Positions 32,987 to 41,206 of a stretch of DNA of 64,000 nucleotides are shown piece after piece (the first letter of the stretch is position 1; every line of letters begins with the position of its first letter). Position numbers and translations under genes: made by a program. The notes below the pieces were generated by a model that was given only the letters and a program-made list of their open reading frames with translations, had not been told where the DNA came from and searched no databases. The DNA comes from DASRDE01 sp035938175. Lineage in GTDB: Bacteria; Vulcanimicrobiota; Vulcanimicrobiia; Vulcanimicrobiales; Vulcanimicrobiaceae. Where the stretch lies: NCBI GenBank assembly GCA_035938175.1, contig DASZHD010000016.1, positions 8,964-72,963 of the forward strand. Direction: 5' to 3'.

Positions 32987-34777
32987 ATGACTAGGCTCGC
33001 GTATAACCGTCTGCTCTTGTTCGTCGCCGGACTCGGCGGTTTGCTGTACGGGATCGACGTCGGCATCATTCAGGGCGCGCTGCCCTACTTGACCGCGACC
33101 TCCGGATTCACGCCGGGCCAACTGTCGATCGTCGTGGCGGCGGTATTACTGGGCAGCGTGCTCTCGACGCTCTTTGCGGGCTTGCTCTCGGATTTGTTCG
33201 GCCGCAAGTGGCTCATGATCGTGACGGCGGTTATGTTCTGCGCGAGCGTACCGATCATCGCGCTGTCGCACGGCTTCGGCGAGCTCGTCGCGGGGCGTCT
33301 GCTGCAAGGCATGAGCGCGGGATTTATCGGCGTCGTCGTGCCGCTGTATCTGGCCGAATGCCTCGCCGCCAAAGACCGCGGCAAGGGTACGGGCATGTTT
33401 CAGTGGCTGCTGACGTTCGGTTTCGTCGTATCGAGTCTGATCACGCTGTACCTCAGCAAGGGTCTTGCGGCTGTCACGAACGGCGGTACCGCAGCGCAGA
33501 TTTTCGCATTCAAAGATCACGCATGGCGCGAAACGTTTTGGATATCGCTGCCGTTCGGCATTCTGTTCGTGGTGGGCGGTTTTTTCTTGGCCGAATCGCC
33601 GCGATGGCTCTTTCGCCGGGGCGAAAAACAGGCCGCGCTGGCGGCGCTTTTGCGTTCGCGCGAACCGGATCAAGCCAACATGGAACTCGCCGAGATGGAA
33701 GCGACGTCGGCCGCAGAGAGCGCCAAACGTGCGTCGGCGGGCGCGCAAATGCGCGATTCGCTCCTGCGCCGCAAGTACGTCATCCCTTTCATCATCGCGT
33801 GCGTGATCCTGACCTTCAACCAACTCACCGGCATCAACTCGATCATCCCGTACAACACGACCATTTTGCTGCAGGCCGGGTTAAACGACTACTGGGCACA
33901 TTTCGGCAGCTTGGTCTTCAGCTTCGTCAATTTCTTCGTCACGCTGATCGCCGTGATTCTGGTCGACCGCAAGGGCCGCAAGTTCTTGCTGACGCTCGGA
34001 ACGGGAGGCATCGTCCTCTCGATGATCGCCACCGGGATCATCTTCCATCGCACCGAATCGGCACACGTCGACGTAACCTCCGCAGTGCAGGCGATGGTGA
34101 AACCGGACCAGACGGCATCGCTGCAATTCGATCAGGCGACCGCGGATAAACTCCTCGCGAGCGCCGCCAAATCTTCCGGCGGTCTGCCGCAGTCGTTGAC
34201 GATCATTTACCGTTACGGGACGTACGCAACGGCTACAAATACGGTACGCTCCGACGACAAATCCGCCACGCCGGTGAAGATCGACCGTTCGTTCCTTCCC
34301 GGAACGCAGGTGGAAGCATTCTTCACGAATTTCAACACGAGCAGTTTGCAGACAGCGCGCGCAGCGCCGCTGAAGATCGATGCCGCGTTCATCACGCCGG
34401 TGCCTAGCACGAGCAACGGCTGGCTCGTCGCGGTCATGCTGTACCTGTTCATGGCCTTCTACGCTGTCGGGCCCGGAGTCGTGGTATGGCTCGCGATGTC
34501 CGAGCTGCTTCCGACCCGCATCCGTTCCAACGGAATGAGCATCGCGCTCGTATTGAATCAAGCAACGTCCACGACGATCGCGGCGATCTTTCTGCCGACC
34601 GTCGCACGTCACGGGTACGCAAGCATGTTCTTTGCGTTCGCAGGCTTTACGCTGATCTATTTCGCGACGGCCGCCTTCTTCTTACCGGAAACCAAAGGCA
34701 AGACCCTGGAAGAGATCGAGGAGCACTTCGAACGCGGCGGCTACAACGCGGCGACCGCGAAGACGACGGCGTCCTAG
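32987..34777 (+). CDS. MFS sugar-porter-family transporter with periplasmic insertion
   Basis: A 596-residue 12-TM major facilitator of the sugar porter type. Family markers: YGIDVGIIQGALPYL in TM1, LLSDLFGRKWLM (loop 2-3 GRK), PLYLAECLAAKDRGKG, FFLAESPRWLFRRG, FNQLTGINSIIPYNTTIL (TM7), VDRKGRKFLL (loop 8-9), ELLPTRIRS and a C-terminal FFLPETKGKTLEEIEEHF. Residues about 356-475 are a hydrophilic insertion between the helix ending GIIFHRTE and that starting STSNGWLVAVML, predicted outside the membrane and absent from typical 450-500 residue porters. GAGGG lies eight bases before the ATG. Sugar uptake by proton symport is likely, and the chitin locus suggests an amino sugar or oligosaccharide. 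Confidence 0.9.
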   Translation: MTRLAYNRLLLFVAGLGGLLYGIDVGIIQGALPYLTATSGFTPGQLSIVVAAVLLGSVLSTLFAGLLSDLFGRKWLMIVTAVMFCASVPIIALSHGFGELVAGRLLQGMSAGFIGVVVPLYLAECLAAKDRGKGTGMFQWLLTFGFVVSSLITLYLSKGLAAVTNGGTAAQIFAFKDHAWRETFWISLPFGILFVVGGFFLAESPRWLFRRGEKQAALAALLRSREPDQANMELAEMEATSAAESAKRASAGAQMRDSLLRRKYVIPFIIACVILTFNQLTGINSIIPYNTTILLQAGLNDYWAHFGSLVFSFVNFFVTLIAVILVDRKGRKFLLTLGTGGIVLSMIATGIIFHRTESAHVDVTSAVQAMVKPDQTASLQFDQATADKLLASAAKSSGGLPQSLTIIYRYGTYATATNTVRSDDKSATPVKIDRSFLPGTQVEAFFTNFNTSSLQTARAAPLKIDAAFITPVPSTSNGWLVAVMLYLFMAFYAVGPGVVVWLAMSELLPTRIRSNGMSIALVLNQATSTTIAAIFLPTVARHGYASMFFAFAGFTLIYFATAAFFLPETKGKTLEEIEEHFERGGYNAATAKTTAS

Positions 34778-34792
34778 CCGGCTGCGAGAGCT

Positions 34793-35332
34793 CTACGAAT
34801 TCGGCTGGTCGACGCGTTCTTCGATCGAAACGTTGTACAAGAACAAGAACTTATGCCACTCGTCGGGGAGCGTGTTGCGCTTGACCTGAATCCACGGAAT
34901 GTACTTGGGCTGACGCGGCTTGCGCCGTAGTTTCATGTTCGCATCGTCCGGCGTGCGGTTGTTCTTGCGATTGTTGCAGCGCATGCAGGCGCAGACCAGA
35001 TTTTCCCAGGTGGACGGGCCGCCTTTGCTGCGCGGAAGCACGTGATCGACGGTCATGAAGCGGTCGCCGCGCAGGCCGCAGTACTGGCACATGTGATCGT
35101 CGCGGATGAGGATGTTCTTCTTGGTCAACGCGACTTTTTGCATCGGGCGCTTGATGTAGTACAGCATGCGAATAATCGACGGCATCCGCATCTCGAACGT
35201 CGTCGAAGCGATGACCCGGTCGCGGCCGTGCACCAGTTCGGCTTTTCCAGCGAAAATGAGCTTCACCGCACGTTGAAAGTTCGTGATGTTCAGCGCTTCG
35301 TAGGTGAAGTTCAGCACGAGAACGTCGCTCAA
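34793..35332 (-). CDS. HNH endonuclease-domain protein
   Basis: A 179-residue HNH protein. TTG at 35332 is taken as the start because GGAGG lies five bases upstream; the frame extends 16 codons further without a start context. The N-terminal VLVLNFTYEALNITNFQRAV block is shared by a stand-alone HNH family widespread in cyanobacteria, Chloroflexi and actinobacteria. The nuclease core is MCQYCGLRGDRFMTVDHVLP then RSKGGPSTWENLVCACMRCN, giving two CxxC metal pairs and the DH catalytic motif. It has no neighbouring restriction, methylase or phage gene, so a housekeeping or repair role is more likely than defence. Confidence 0.87.
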   Translation of the reverse strand: MSDVLVLNFTYEALNITNFQRAVKLIFAGKAELVHGRDRVIASTTFEMRMPSIIRMLYYIKRPMQKVALTKKNILIRDDHMCQYCGLRGDRFMTVDHVLPRSKGGPSTWENLVCACMRCNNRKNNRTPDDANMKLRRKPRQPKYIPWIQVKRNTLPDEWHKFLFLYNVSIEERVDQPNS

Positions 35333-35407
35333 TACAACCTCCAGCAAAGGCACGACGCAACATCGAATTCGGGCACGCAACCTTGGTGACGGGTACGCCC
35401 GCTAAAC

Positions 35408-35441
35408 AAAAAAGCGAGGCGCATCACAAGCCTCGCTTTTT
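35408..35441. terminator. Strong bidirectional intrinsic terminator
   Basis: AAAAAGCGAGGC (35409-35420) and GCCTCGCTTTTT (35430-35441) form a perfect 12-pair stem with a nine-base loop and T-runs on both strands. On the minus strand it overlaps the last codons of the DUF1844 gene and would end the pdxS-pdxT-DUF1844 transcript before the HNH gene. Confidence 0.85.
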
Positions 35442-35711
35442 CACAAACGTCATTCGGGTTTCGGTTAGCAATTGTGTCATCGCTAACCGGTCTTCAGGCC
35501 TGAGCCGTTCTTTGACTCGCTCGAACGCGGCGCTCGCGACGTCGATCGCGGCTTCAGCCGACGGGAGGTCGGGTTGCCTTCCTTCGTCGGCCAGGTAAAC
35601 GTGCGCCGCGAGAGCGAGCCGCGCGACGACGTCGGTCAGCAGATCCTCCACCGGAGGTATCTGGTCCGTACGCGCCGTTTCTGGTTCCCAAGAGGGAGCC
35701 TGCGGACTCAT
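35424..35711 (-). CDS. Small DUF1844-like protein
   Basis: A 95-residue, mostly helical, acidic protein. The core VEDLLTDVVARLALAAHVYL, then AAIDVASAAFERVKERL and AMTQLLTETRMTFVKK follow the pattern of DUF1844 (helix, a conserved ID in the second helix, LR-x-x-YV-like end). No catalytic residues are seen and the function is unknown. The start follows the pdxT stop by 13 bases, so it is probably the last gene of the pdxS-pdxT transcript, and its 3' end lies inside the terminator stem. Confidence 0.7.
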   Translation of the reverse strand: MSPQAPSWEPETARTDQIPPVEDLLTDVVARLALAAHVYLADEGRQPDLPSAEAAIDVASAAFERVKERLRPEDRLAMTQLLTETRMTFVKKRGL

Positions 35712-35724
35712 AGCGTGGAAAGAG

Positions 35725-36357
35725 TTATGCGACCTCGCGCCGCTTCCCTACGTTTTGCGCCTGAGTTTCGCGCACCATGCGCAGAAAATAGGCATGGACG
35801 CGCGGATCCGCGGTTAACTCCGGATGAAACGACGTGCCCAGCACGTTACCCTGGCGCACCATCACGCCGTGACCGTCGCGCTCCGCGAGAACCTCGACAC
35901 CTGCACCGGCGCGCTCGATCCACGGCGCGCGGATGAAGATTGCCGGAAACGGCGGCGAGCCCAGCGCCGGAATCGACAGATCCACTTCGGCGGAATCGTT
36001 TTGCCGTCCGAACGCGTTGCGCCGCACGGTGATGTCGATCAGTCCCAGCGAGGGTTGATCCAAGCCGGCCACATCGCGCGCAACGACGATCATGCCCATG
36101 CACGTTCCCCACAGCGGCATTCCCGCGCGAACGCGGTCCACGATCGGCGCAGCCATGTTGAAGCGATCGAGCAGCTTCATCAGCGTCGTGGACTCCCCGC
36201 CCGGCACGATCAATCCGTCGACGCGCGCCAGATCGGCTGCGTTCTTTACCGGTATCGCATTTGCACCGGCACGCCGCATCGCGGCTACATGCTCGGCGAC
36301 GTCGCCTTGCAGGGCGAGGACGCCGATCGTTACGTGATGCCGCGCGTTAGTTGCCAC
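35725..36357 (-). CDS. pdxT: Pyridoxal 5'-phosphate synthase, glutaminase subunit PdxT
   Basis: A 210-residue class I glutaminase delivering ammonia to PdxS. The start is a GTG embedded in the end of pdxS (11-base overlap), giving MATNARHHVTIGVLALQGDV. Catalytic residues are Cys86 in LWGTCMGM and the His-Glu pair in LGTSFHPELT near the C-terminus. VDGLIVPGGESTT and FIRAPWIE are PdxT-specific. The length is normal for the family. Together with pdxS it makes PLP from ribose-5-phosphate, glyceraldehyde-3-phosphate and glutamine, serving the many PLP enzymes in this window. Confidence 0.95.
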   Translation of the reverse strand: MATNARHHVTIGVLALQGDVAEHVAAMRRAGANAIPVKNAADLARVDGLIVPGGESTTLMKLLDRFNMAAPIVDRVRAGMPLWGTCMGMIVVARDVAGLDQPSLGLIDITVRRNAFGRQNDSAEVDLSIPALGSPPFPAIFIRAPWIERAGAGVEVLAERDGHGVMVRQGNVLGTSFHPELTADPRVHAYFLRMVRETQAQNVGKRREVA

Positions 36358-37237
36358 GGGGCGCGAGCAGCTCCGATTCCGGAAGTTTGCGCAGGTCGAT
36401 GCCTTCCATCGCGAGCGCGTCTTTGCCGAGCGAACGGCTCGCTTCGACGATGACTTTCGGGTCGTTGAAATGAGTGGTCGCATCGACAATCGCCTTGGCG
36501 AACGCTTTCGGATTGTTCGACTTGAAGATGCCGCTGCCGACGAAGATGCCTTCGGCACCGAGCTGCATCATCAGCGCTGCATCGGCAGGCGTGGAGACTC
36601 CGCCCGCGCAGAACAGCACCACCGGAAGTTTTCCGTTTTTTGCAACGTCGGTCACCAATTCGAGCGGCGCGCCGAGATCGCGCGCGCGAGAGACCAGCTC
36701 CTCGGGCGGTGCAACCGTCAGTTCGCGAATCGCATCGGTAATCGCGCGGATGTGACGCACGGCTTCGACGATGTTGCCGCTTCCGGCTTCACCCTTGCTG
36801 CGGATCATCGCCGCGCCTTCGGCAACGCGGCGAAGCGCCTCGCCCAAATCGCGCGCACCGCAGACGAACGGCGTGGTAAATCCGTGCTTGCTGACGTGAT
36901 ACTTGTCGTCGGCGGGCGTGAGCACTTCGGACTCGTCGATGAAATCGATGCCCAATTCTTGCAGCGCCTGCGCTTCGGCGAAGTGCCCGATGCGAACTTT
37001 CGCCATGACCGGAATCGTGACGGCGTCCATGATCGACTGCACGAGTTCGAGATTGCTCATCCGGGCGACGCCGCCCATCGCACGGATGTCGGCGGGGATG
37101 CGCTCGAGCGCCATAACCGCCACCGCGCCCGCTTCTTGAGCGACTACCGCTTGTTCGGGCGTGACGACGTCCATGATGACGCCGCCTTTGAGCATTTGCG
37201 CGAGCCCGCGCTTGACGGTAAGGGTTCCGGTTTCCAC
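36347..37237 (-). CDS. pdxS: Pyridoxal 5'-phosphate synthase subunit PdxS
   Basis: A 296-residue TIM-barrel PLP synthase. Signatures: VKRGLAQMLKGGVIMDVVTP (Asp of the active site), ALERIPADIRAMGGVARMS, MAKVRIGHFAEAQ with the first Schiff-base lysine, HVSKHGFTTPFVCGARDLG with the second lysine, and IRSKGEAGSGN. GTG start with GGAG upstream. A possible -10 (TATGAT, 37280-37275 on the minus strand) lies about 38 bases before it within an AT-richer gap of 98 bases. Translationally coupled to pdxT. Confidence 0.96.
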   Translation of the reverse strand: METGTLTVKRGLAQMLKGGVIMDVVTPEQAVVAQEAGAVAVMALERIPADIRAMGGVARMSNLELVQSIMDAVTIPVMAKVRIGHFAEAQALQELGIDFIDESEVLTPADDKYHVSKHGFTTPFVCGARDLGEALRRVAEGAAMIRSKGEAGSGNIVEAVRHIRAITDAIRELTVAPPEELVSRARDLGAPLELVTDVAKNGKLPVVLFCAGGVSTPADAALMMQLGAEGIFVGSGIFKSNNPKAFAKAIVDATTHFNDPKVIVEASRSLGKDALAMEGIDLRKLPESELLAPRGN

Positions 37238-37335
37238 GATCGAGACGTCTCCTCAACTACCAGTGTGTGATCTCATCATATCAGTGAAATCCAATGGTGA
37301 CATTGAGTACACCGCGTTTACGCCTCGGTGGGTTT

Positions 37336-37806
37336 CTATGGGTCGCTTGACGGCTCTCCTACCGGTTCGCCGTTCGGCTGAAGGCTCGGACCGGGCACGG
37401 GGGTGGGCGTCGGGGTCGGCAACGGGGCCATTCTACGCCAGATCGGCAGATTGAGGTTGGGCGTCGGCGTCGCCTGCGGCTCTGCGAGAGGCGCGGGCGT
37501 CTTGTGGTATTTCGGCGCAGGGGTCGCCGTCGGCAGTGCTTTGGGAGGAACGCGGGGGTCGGGGAATCCGGGGTCCGGGGCGGCCGCCATAACGTCCGTT
37601 CGCTTCCAATCCGGCCCGTACGGCGTGCTGTTCCGCTGCACCGGCGCCGGCGTAACCGTAATGGGCGCGATGCTGTCGAGACGCTTTTCGGTCACCTGCC
37701 CGATGACCCGATCTCCCGCGCGTTCGCCCAGCGCGATACCGGCGATCAGCGCGATGATGCCCAGGGCCAGAATGACCGTCAGAAACCGTTTTGTGGGATC
37801 CAGCAC
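37336..37806 (-). CDS. Proline-rich single-pass membrane protein
   Basis: A 156-residue protein with one N-terminal membrane helix (LTVILALGIIALIAGIALG) followed by a low-complexity Pro/Thr/Ala-rich tail containing repeated PTPTP-type motifs (ATPAPKYHKTPAPLAEPQ, PLPTPTPTPVPGP). No domain is recognised. The tail is probably periplasmic or wall-spanning. The GTG start lies 18 bases after the glycosidase stop, suggesting co-transcription. The strong coding bias of the frame and absence of stops support a real gene, but its function is unknown. Confidence 0.6.
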   Translation of the reverse strand: MLDPTKRFLTVILALGIIALIAGIALGERAGDRVIGQVTEKRLDSIAPITVTPAPVQRNSTPYGPDWKRTDVMAAAPDPGFPDPRVPPKALPTATPAPKYHKTPAPLAEPQATPTPNLNLPIWRRMAPLPTPTPTPVPGPSLQPNGEPVGEPSSDP

Positions 37807-37824
37807 AGAATAAAGTAGGTTGGT

Positions 37825-40269
37825 TTAGACGCTCTGCAACGCCTGCGGCGCGACGTCCCGTGCCGCGGCGCGGGCTTGGCGCTCGGCCGGCTTGCCGCCC
37901 AGATGAAGCTCGCGCATTTCGCCGGCGGCCAGCGAAAGGCGTTCGACGCGCCCGCGGAACTCCAGCGAAACGTTGCGCGCCTGATCGTTCATGTTGCAAG
38001 CGAAGATGCGGATTGCGCCGTCTTCGTCTTCGAATGCGACCGCGCCAACTTCGACCGGAGACAGAATTACCTCGTCGCTCACGTCGCGTCCCGCATACAT
38101 GCACACAAACGGCTCTTCTGCCGAAAGCTCCGGCATGTTGGCGTAAATCAAATTGCGATCGTAATCGATGACATAGGTGCACAGCGTTCCGCCCCAATGG
38201 ACGCGCGCTCCCGCGATCCAGCGCCACTTCGGCGGACGAAGCGGCACCAAATGCGGACGGCCGCTGGTGCGGTATCCGTCGAGGCCGGCGATCGTTTCCG
38301 CGACGGCCCACAGATACTTCGCGCCGGTCCACGGGGAGAGATACATGCCGCGATTCGTCAGCGAGCCGCCGTCGAACCACTCCGCGAACTCGCCCGGGAC
38401 GGTATTCCGTACGGCGCCCGCTTCGACGGTATCGTAAATCGCTTCCATCCAGTGCGCGGCGCGGTCGATGTGACCGTTGCGCGCCAGCGCAACGACGAAC
38501 CACAACGTGAGGTCGGGCCAAACGCCGCCGAGCAATCCGAAGCCGTGCGAGGGGAAATACCACGAATCCGCGGTCGAAATGGTGCGCAGTCCGACGGGCG
38601 TGACGAAATCGGCTTCGGACAAGCGGTCCAGAATCTTCGCGCGCTCCGCAGGCCCTGCGACCTCGAACAGTACCGGAAACACCTCATCCGCCGTGAAGTT
38701 GTCCTGATAATTCTGTTCCTGATCGTAGTTTAAGACGAACGCGCCGGTATCGTCGTTGAACATGTACTGCATCATCGCACTGCGCAGCGCTTGGGCTTCG
38801 CTCGAATACCGGTGCCAGCGTTCGTTGTCGCCCACTACCGCCGAAAGCATCGCCGCTGCTTCCAGCGCGAACACCCCTTCGGCATTGATTTCGGTGACGG
38901 CGCCGTCCAGCGTGTAGTACGGAATGATGTTGCGCCAGGAGCTGATGCCGAACATGTCCACGCCGCTCGCCCTGCAGAACAGCAATCCGTTGTTGTCCTT
39001 CTGCGTAAGCATGTAATCCGCGATCTTGCAGATCAGCGGGAACCAGCGCCGCACCCATTGATCGTCCAACGTGGCGTTGTAATGATGCAGCATCGCAATC
39101 AGATGCAGCGGAGTGTCGTCGTTGATGTTCAGATCGTACGAGGTCTTGAATCCGCTGACGCCGCGCACGTACTCGATCATCTCGCCGCTTTCGTCGACGA
39201 AATTATTGAAAAGTTCGATCGCGTCGCGGCTGAAGTCCGGCAGAAAATAGTCGAATCCATGGACGAACCAGGACGTGTCGCGCGATACCAAGATGTCGGA
39301 GGGCGGCGAATTCGTCGACCCCCAGCCGTTCGGGTACTCTTTGATGATGCGCAGCATGTTGGCTTTGGCCCAGACCACGCCGCGGCTGATTGCGGGCGAG
39401 GGGCACATGAACCGCGCGTCCGCGAGTTTGCGCCCATAATAACGCTGCGTTTCGTGCAGCGCCATGCGATCGTGAAGCAATTGCTCCAGAACGGGACGGG
39501 AGTGTTCCCGGCCATCCTTGTGATACACGACCGCCAATCGCAGCGACTCACGGGCACCCGGTGCCACCGTCATCCGGTATTCGAACGCGCCGAAGATGCG
39601 CCGGCTCACGCATTCGGCGAGTTGCGGCGTCACTTCGTCCAAGTGCTCTTCCGCGCGCAGCGATCCCGTGCGCATGTGATGCAGCATGACCTGTTCGCGC
39701 AAACCGACGATGCCGGCGTACGCGTTACGCGAAGCGCCCCACCACCGCTCGGCGCCGGTCTGCTGGTTTTTGGAGCAGATGAAGTCGCCGTCCACCCACG
39801 CGCGCACCTCGTGCTCGGGCTCCCCGTAAAAGCGCTGTCCGACGAGCAGCGCCCACGGGAACAATGCCACCTCGTGCGGCGTTCCGCCCGGATTGTACAG
39901 CGTGACGTCGACGACGAAGCTGACGACGCGGTCGTGCTTGGGGCCGTGCGGCACGTAGAACGCTTCGGTAACGTGGACGCGATCCGCAAGCGTGAACTCG
40001 GATATCTGTGCGTACGGCAGAAACGTGAACTCGCGCGTGATCTGATGCGGAAAGACCGTCTGATTCAGTTCGCGCAACCGGTACGCGATCTGATGCGTCC
40101 CGAAAATGATCTGATCCGTGTCCGCATCCCAGAGCCCGCGAACGCCGCCCTTGGCCGTCGATTGAGCGAATGATTTGAAGTTGCCGAGCAGCAGACCGTA
40201 CGGTGTTTGCGCCTCCGGCAAGACGTACGCGCAATATTCGTTGTGCTGTGCGTCGTAACTCGCTCGCAT
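37825..40269 (-). CDS. Six-hairpin glycosidase / amylo-alpha-1,6-glucosidase-like protein
   Basis: An 814-residue protein with an N-terminal beta-rich domain (about 1-270) and an alpha/alpha barrel (about 280-700) of the six-hairpin glycosidase type, then a beta C-terminal domain. Barrel landmarks are ILVSRDTSWFVHGFDYFLPD, SYDLNINDDTPLHLIAML, DGAVTEINAEGVFALEAAAM, DNFTADEVFPVLFEVAG and HGFGLLGGVWPDLTLWF, where acidic residues could be catalytic. No signal peptide is seen, so it is cytoplasmic. Debranching-type alpha-glucosidase or phosphorylase-like activity is possible; I cannot name the GH family safely. Divergent from ispE. Confidence 0.72.
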   Translation of the reverse strand: MRASYDAQHNEYCAYVLPEAQTPYGLLLGNFKSFAQSTAKGGVRGLWDADTDQIIFGTHQIAYRLRELNQTVFPHQITREFTFLPYAQISEFTLADRVHVTEAFYVPHGPKHDRVVSFVVDVTLYNPGGTPHEVALFPWALLVGQRFYGEPEHEVRAWVDGDFICSKNQQTGAERWWGASRNAYAGIVGLREQVMLHHMRTGSLRAEEHLDEVTPQLAECVSRRIFGAFEYRMTVAPGARESLRLAVVYHKDGREHSRPVLEQLLHDRMALHETQRYYGRKLADARFMCPSPAISRGVVWAKANMLRIIKEYPNGWGSTNSPPSDILVSRDTSWFVHGFDYFLPDFSRDAIELFNNFVDESGEMIEYVRGVSGFKTSYDLNINDDTPLHLIAMLHHYNATLDDQWVRRWFPLICKIADYMLTQKDNNGLLFCRASGVDMFGISSWRNIIPYYTLDGAVTEINAEGVFALEAAAMLSAVVGDNERWHRYSSEAQALRSAMMQYMFNDDTGAFVLNYDQEQNYQDNFTADEVFPVLFEVAGPAERAKILDRLSEADFVTPVGLRTISTADSWYFPSHGFGLLGGVWPDLTLWFVVALARNGHIDRAAHWMEAIYDTVEAGAVRNTVPGEFAEWFDGGSLTNRGMYLSPWTGAKYLWAVAETIAGLDGYRTSGRPHLVPLRPPKWRWIAGARVHWGGTLCTYVIDYDRNLIYANMPELSAEEPFVCMYAGRDVSDEVILSPVEVGAVAFEDEDGAIRIFACNMNDQARNVSLEFRGRVERLSLAAGEMRELHLGGKPAERQARAAARDVAPQALQSV

Positions 40270-40327
40270 GGCGTTGGGACTACGACTTCCCGGAGGGATG
40301 TCCCGCCATCCCGCGCAAGGTCAACGC

Positions 40328-41206
40328 ATGAGAGCAAGCGAGGCTTTGCGTGCGCCGGCCAAGCTGAACTTGACTTTGGAAGTGCTCGGCCGCAGAAGCG
40401 ACGGGCTGCATGGACTGCGCAGCGTGATGGTGCCGATCAGCCTTGCAGATGAGCTTCGCGTCGCTCGCGGGGACGCGAGCTTCCGCTTTACGTGCGACGT
40501 GCCCGCGTTGCAAAACGACAATCTCGTCACGCGGGCGTTCGCCGCGTTGCCGCTTGCGGATCGCAATTTCGAAATTTTTCTGGAAAAACGGATTCCTACC
40601 GGTGCCGGAATGGGCGGCGGATCGAGCGACGCCGCGGCCGTTTTGCTGGCCGCCGGGCGCGGCGTTTTCGGAGAACTTCCGGCGCTCGACTATCTTCAGG
40701 CCGCCCGCTCGCTGGGATCCGACGTTCCGTTCTTCCTGGTTGAAACGGCGGCGCTCGTCGAGGGCGTCGGCGAACGCGTTACGGCGTTGGGTCCGGTGCC
40801 GCCGTGGCACGTGGTTATCGTCAAACCGCCGATCGAGATTTCCACGGCGTGGGCATATGCAACGATCGACGAAATCGAACGGCCGACGCGTCCGCGCAAC
40901 GCCTCCGTCAGCGTGCAGATGGCGCAGGCGATTCAACGCGCCGATTTCTTGAGTGCGGCTTCCCTGCTTCAGAACGATTTTCAAAATGCCCTCAGCTCGG
41001 CCGGCGAGATACGCCGTGCGCTCGACGCGCTCGACAAAGCGGGTGCGGCGCACACGCTGCTGACGGGTTCCGGCTCCTGCGTCTACGCGCTGTGCGAATC
41101 GCCGAGCGAAGCGGATCGCGTGGCGTCGCGTCTGGATCTGGAGCCGGGTTATGCGTCATATACCGCCGCGTTTTGGAATGGGGAGGCATGGCGCAGCGCG
41201 GCATAG
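40328..41206 (+). CDS. ispE: 4-Diphosphocytidyl-2-C-methyl-D-erythritol kinase
   Basis: GHMP-family kinase of 292 residues in the MEP isoprenoid pathway. APAKLNLTLEVLGRRSDGLH is the substrate-binding N-terminus (Lys and catalytic-region residues), IPTGAGMGGGSSDAAAVLL is the ATP-binding glycine-rich motif, and LLTGSGSCVYAL is motif III. The ATG at 40328 is preferred with AAGG seven bases upstream; an earlier ATG abuts its ribosome-binding site. Its end overlaps the next gene by 19 bases. Confidence 0.94.
   Translation: MRASEALRAPAKLNLTLEVLGRRSDGLHGLRSVMVPISLADELRVARGDASFRFTCDVPALQNDNLVTRAFAALPLADRNFEIFLEKRIPTGAGMGGGSSDAAAVLLAAGRGVFGELPALDYLQAARSLGSDVPFFLVETAALVEGVGERVTALGPVPPWHVVIVKPPIEISTAWAYATIDEIERPTRPRNASVSVQMAQAIQRADFLSAASLLQNDFQNALSSAGEIRRALDALDKAGAAHTLLTGSGSCVYALCESPSEADRVASRLDLEPGYASYTAAFWNGEAWRSAA

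Noticed and set aside
34793..35332. HNH protein considered as part of a restriction or phage system
   Set aside because: No methylase, specificity subunit, integrase or phage genes nearby; the N-terminal block matches a widespread stand-alone HNH family.
37261..37285. TGAT-N8-ATCA inverted repeat upstream of pdxS as a PdxR/GntR operator
   Set aside because: Four-base arms are expected by chance, and no PdxR-type regulator is adjacent; only the -10-like TATGAT is mentioned with pdxS.
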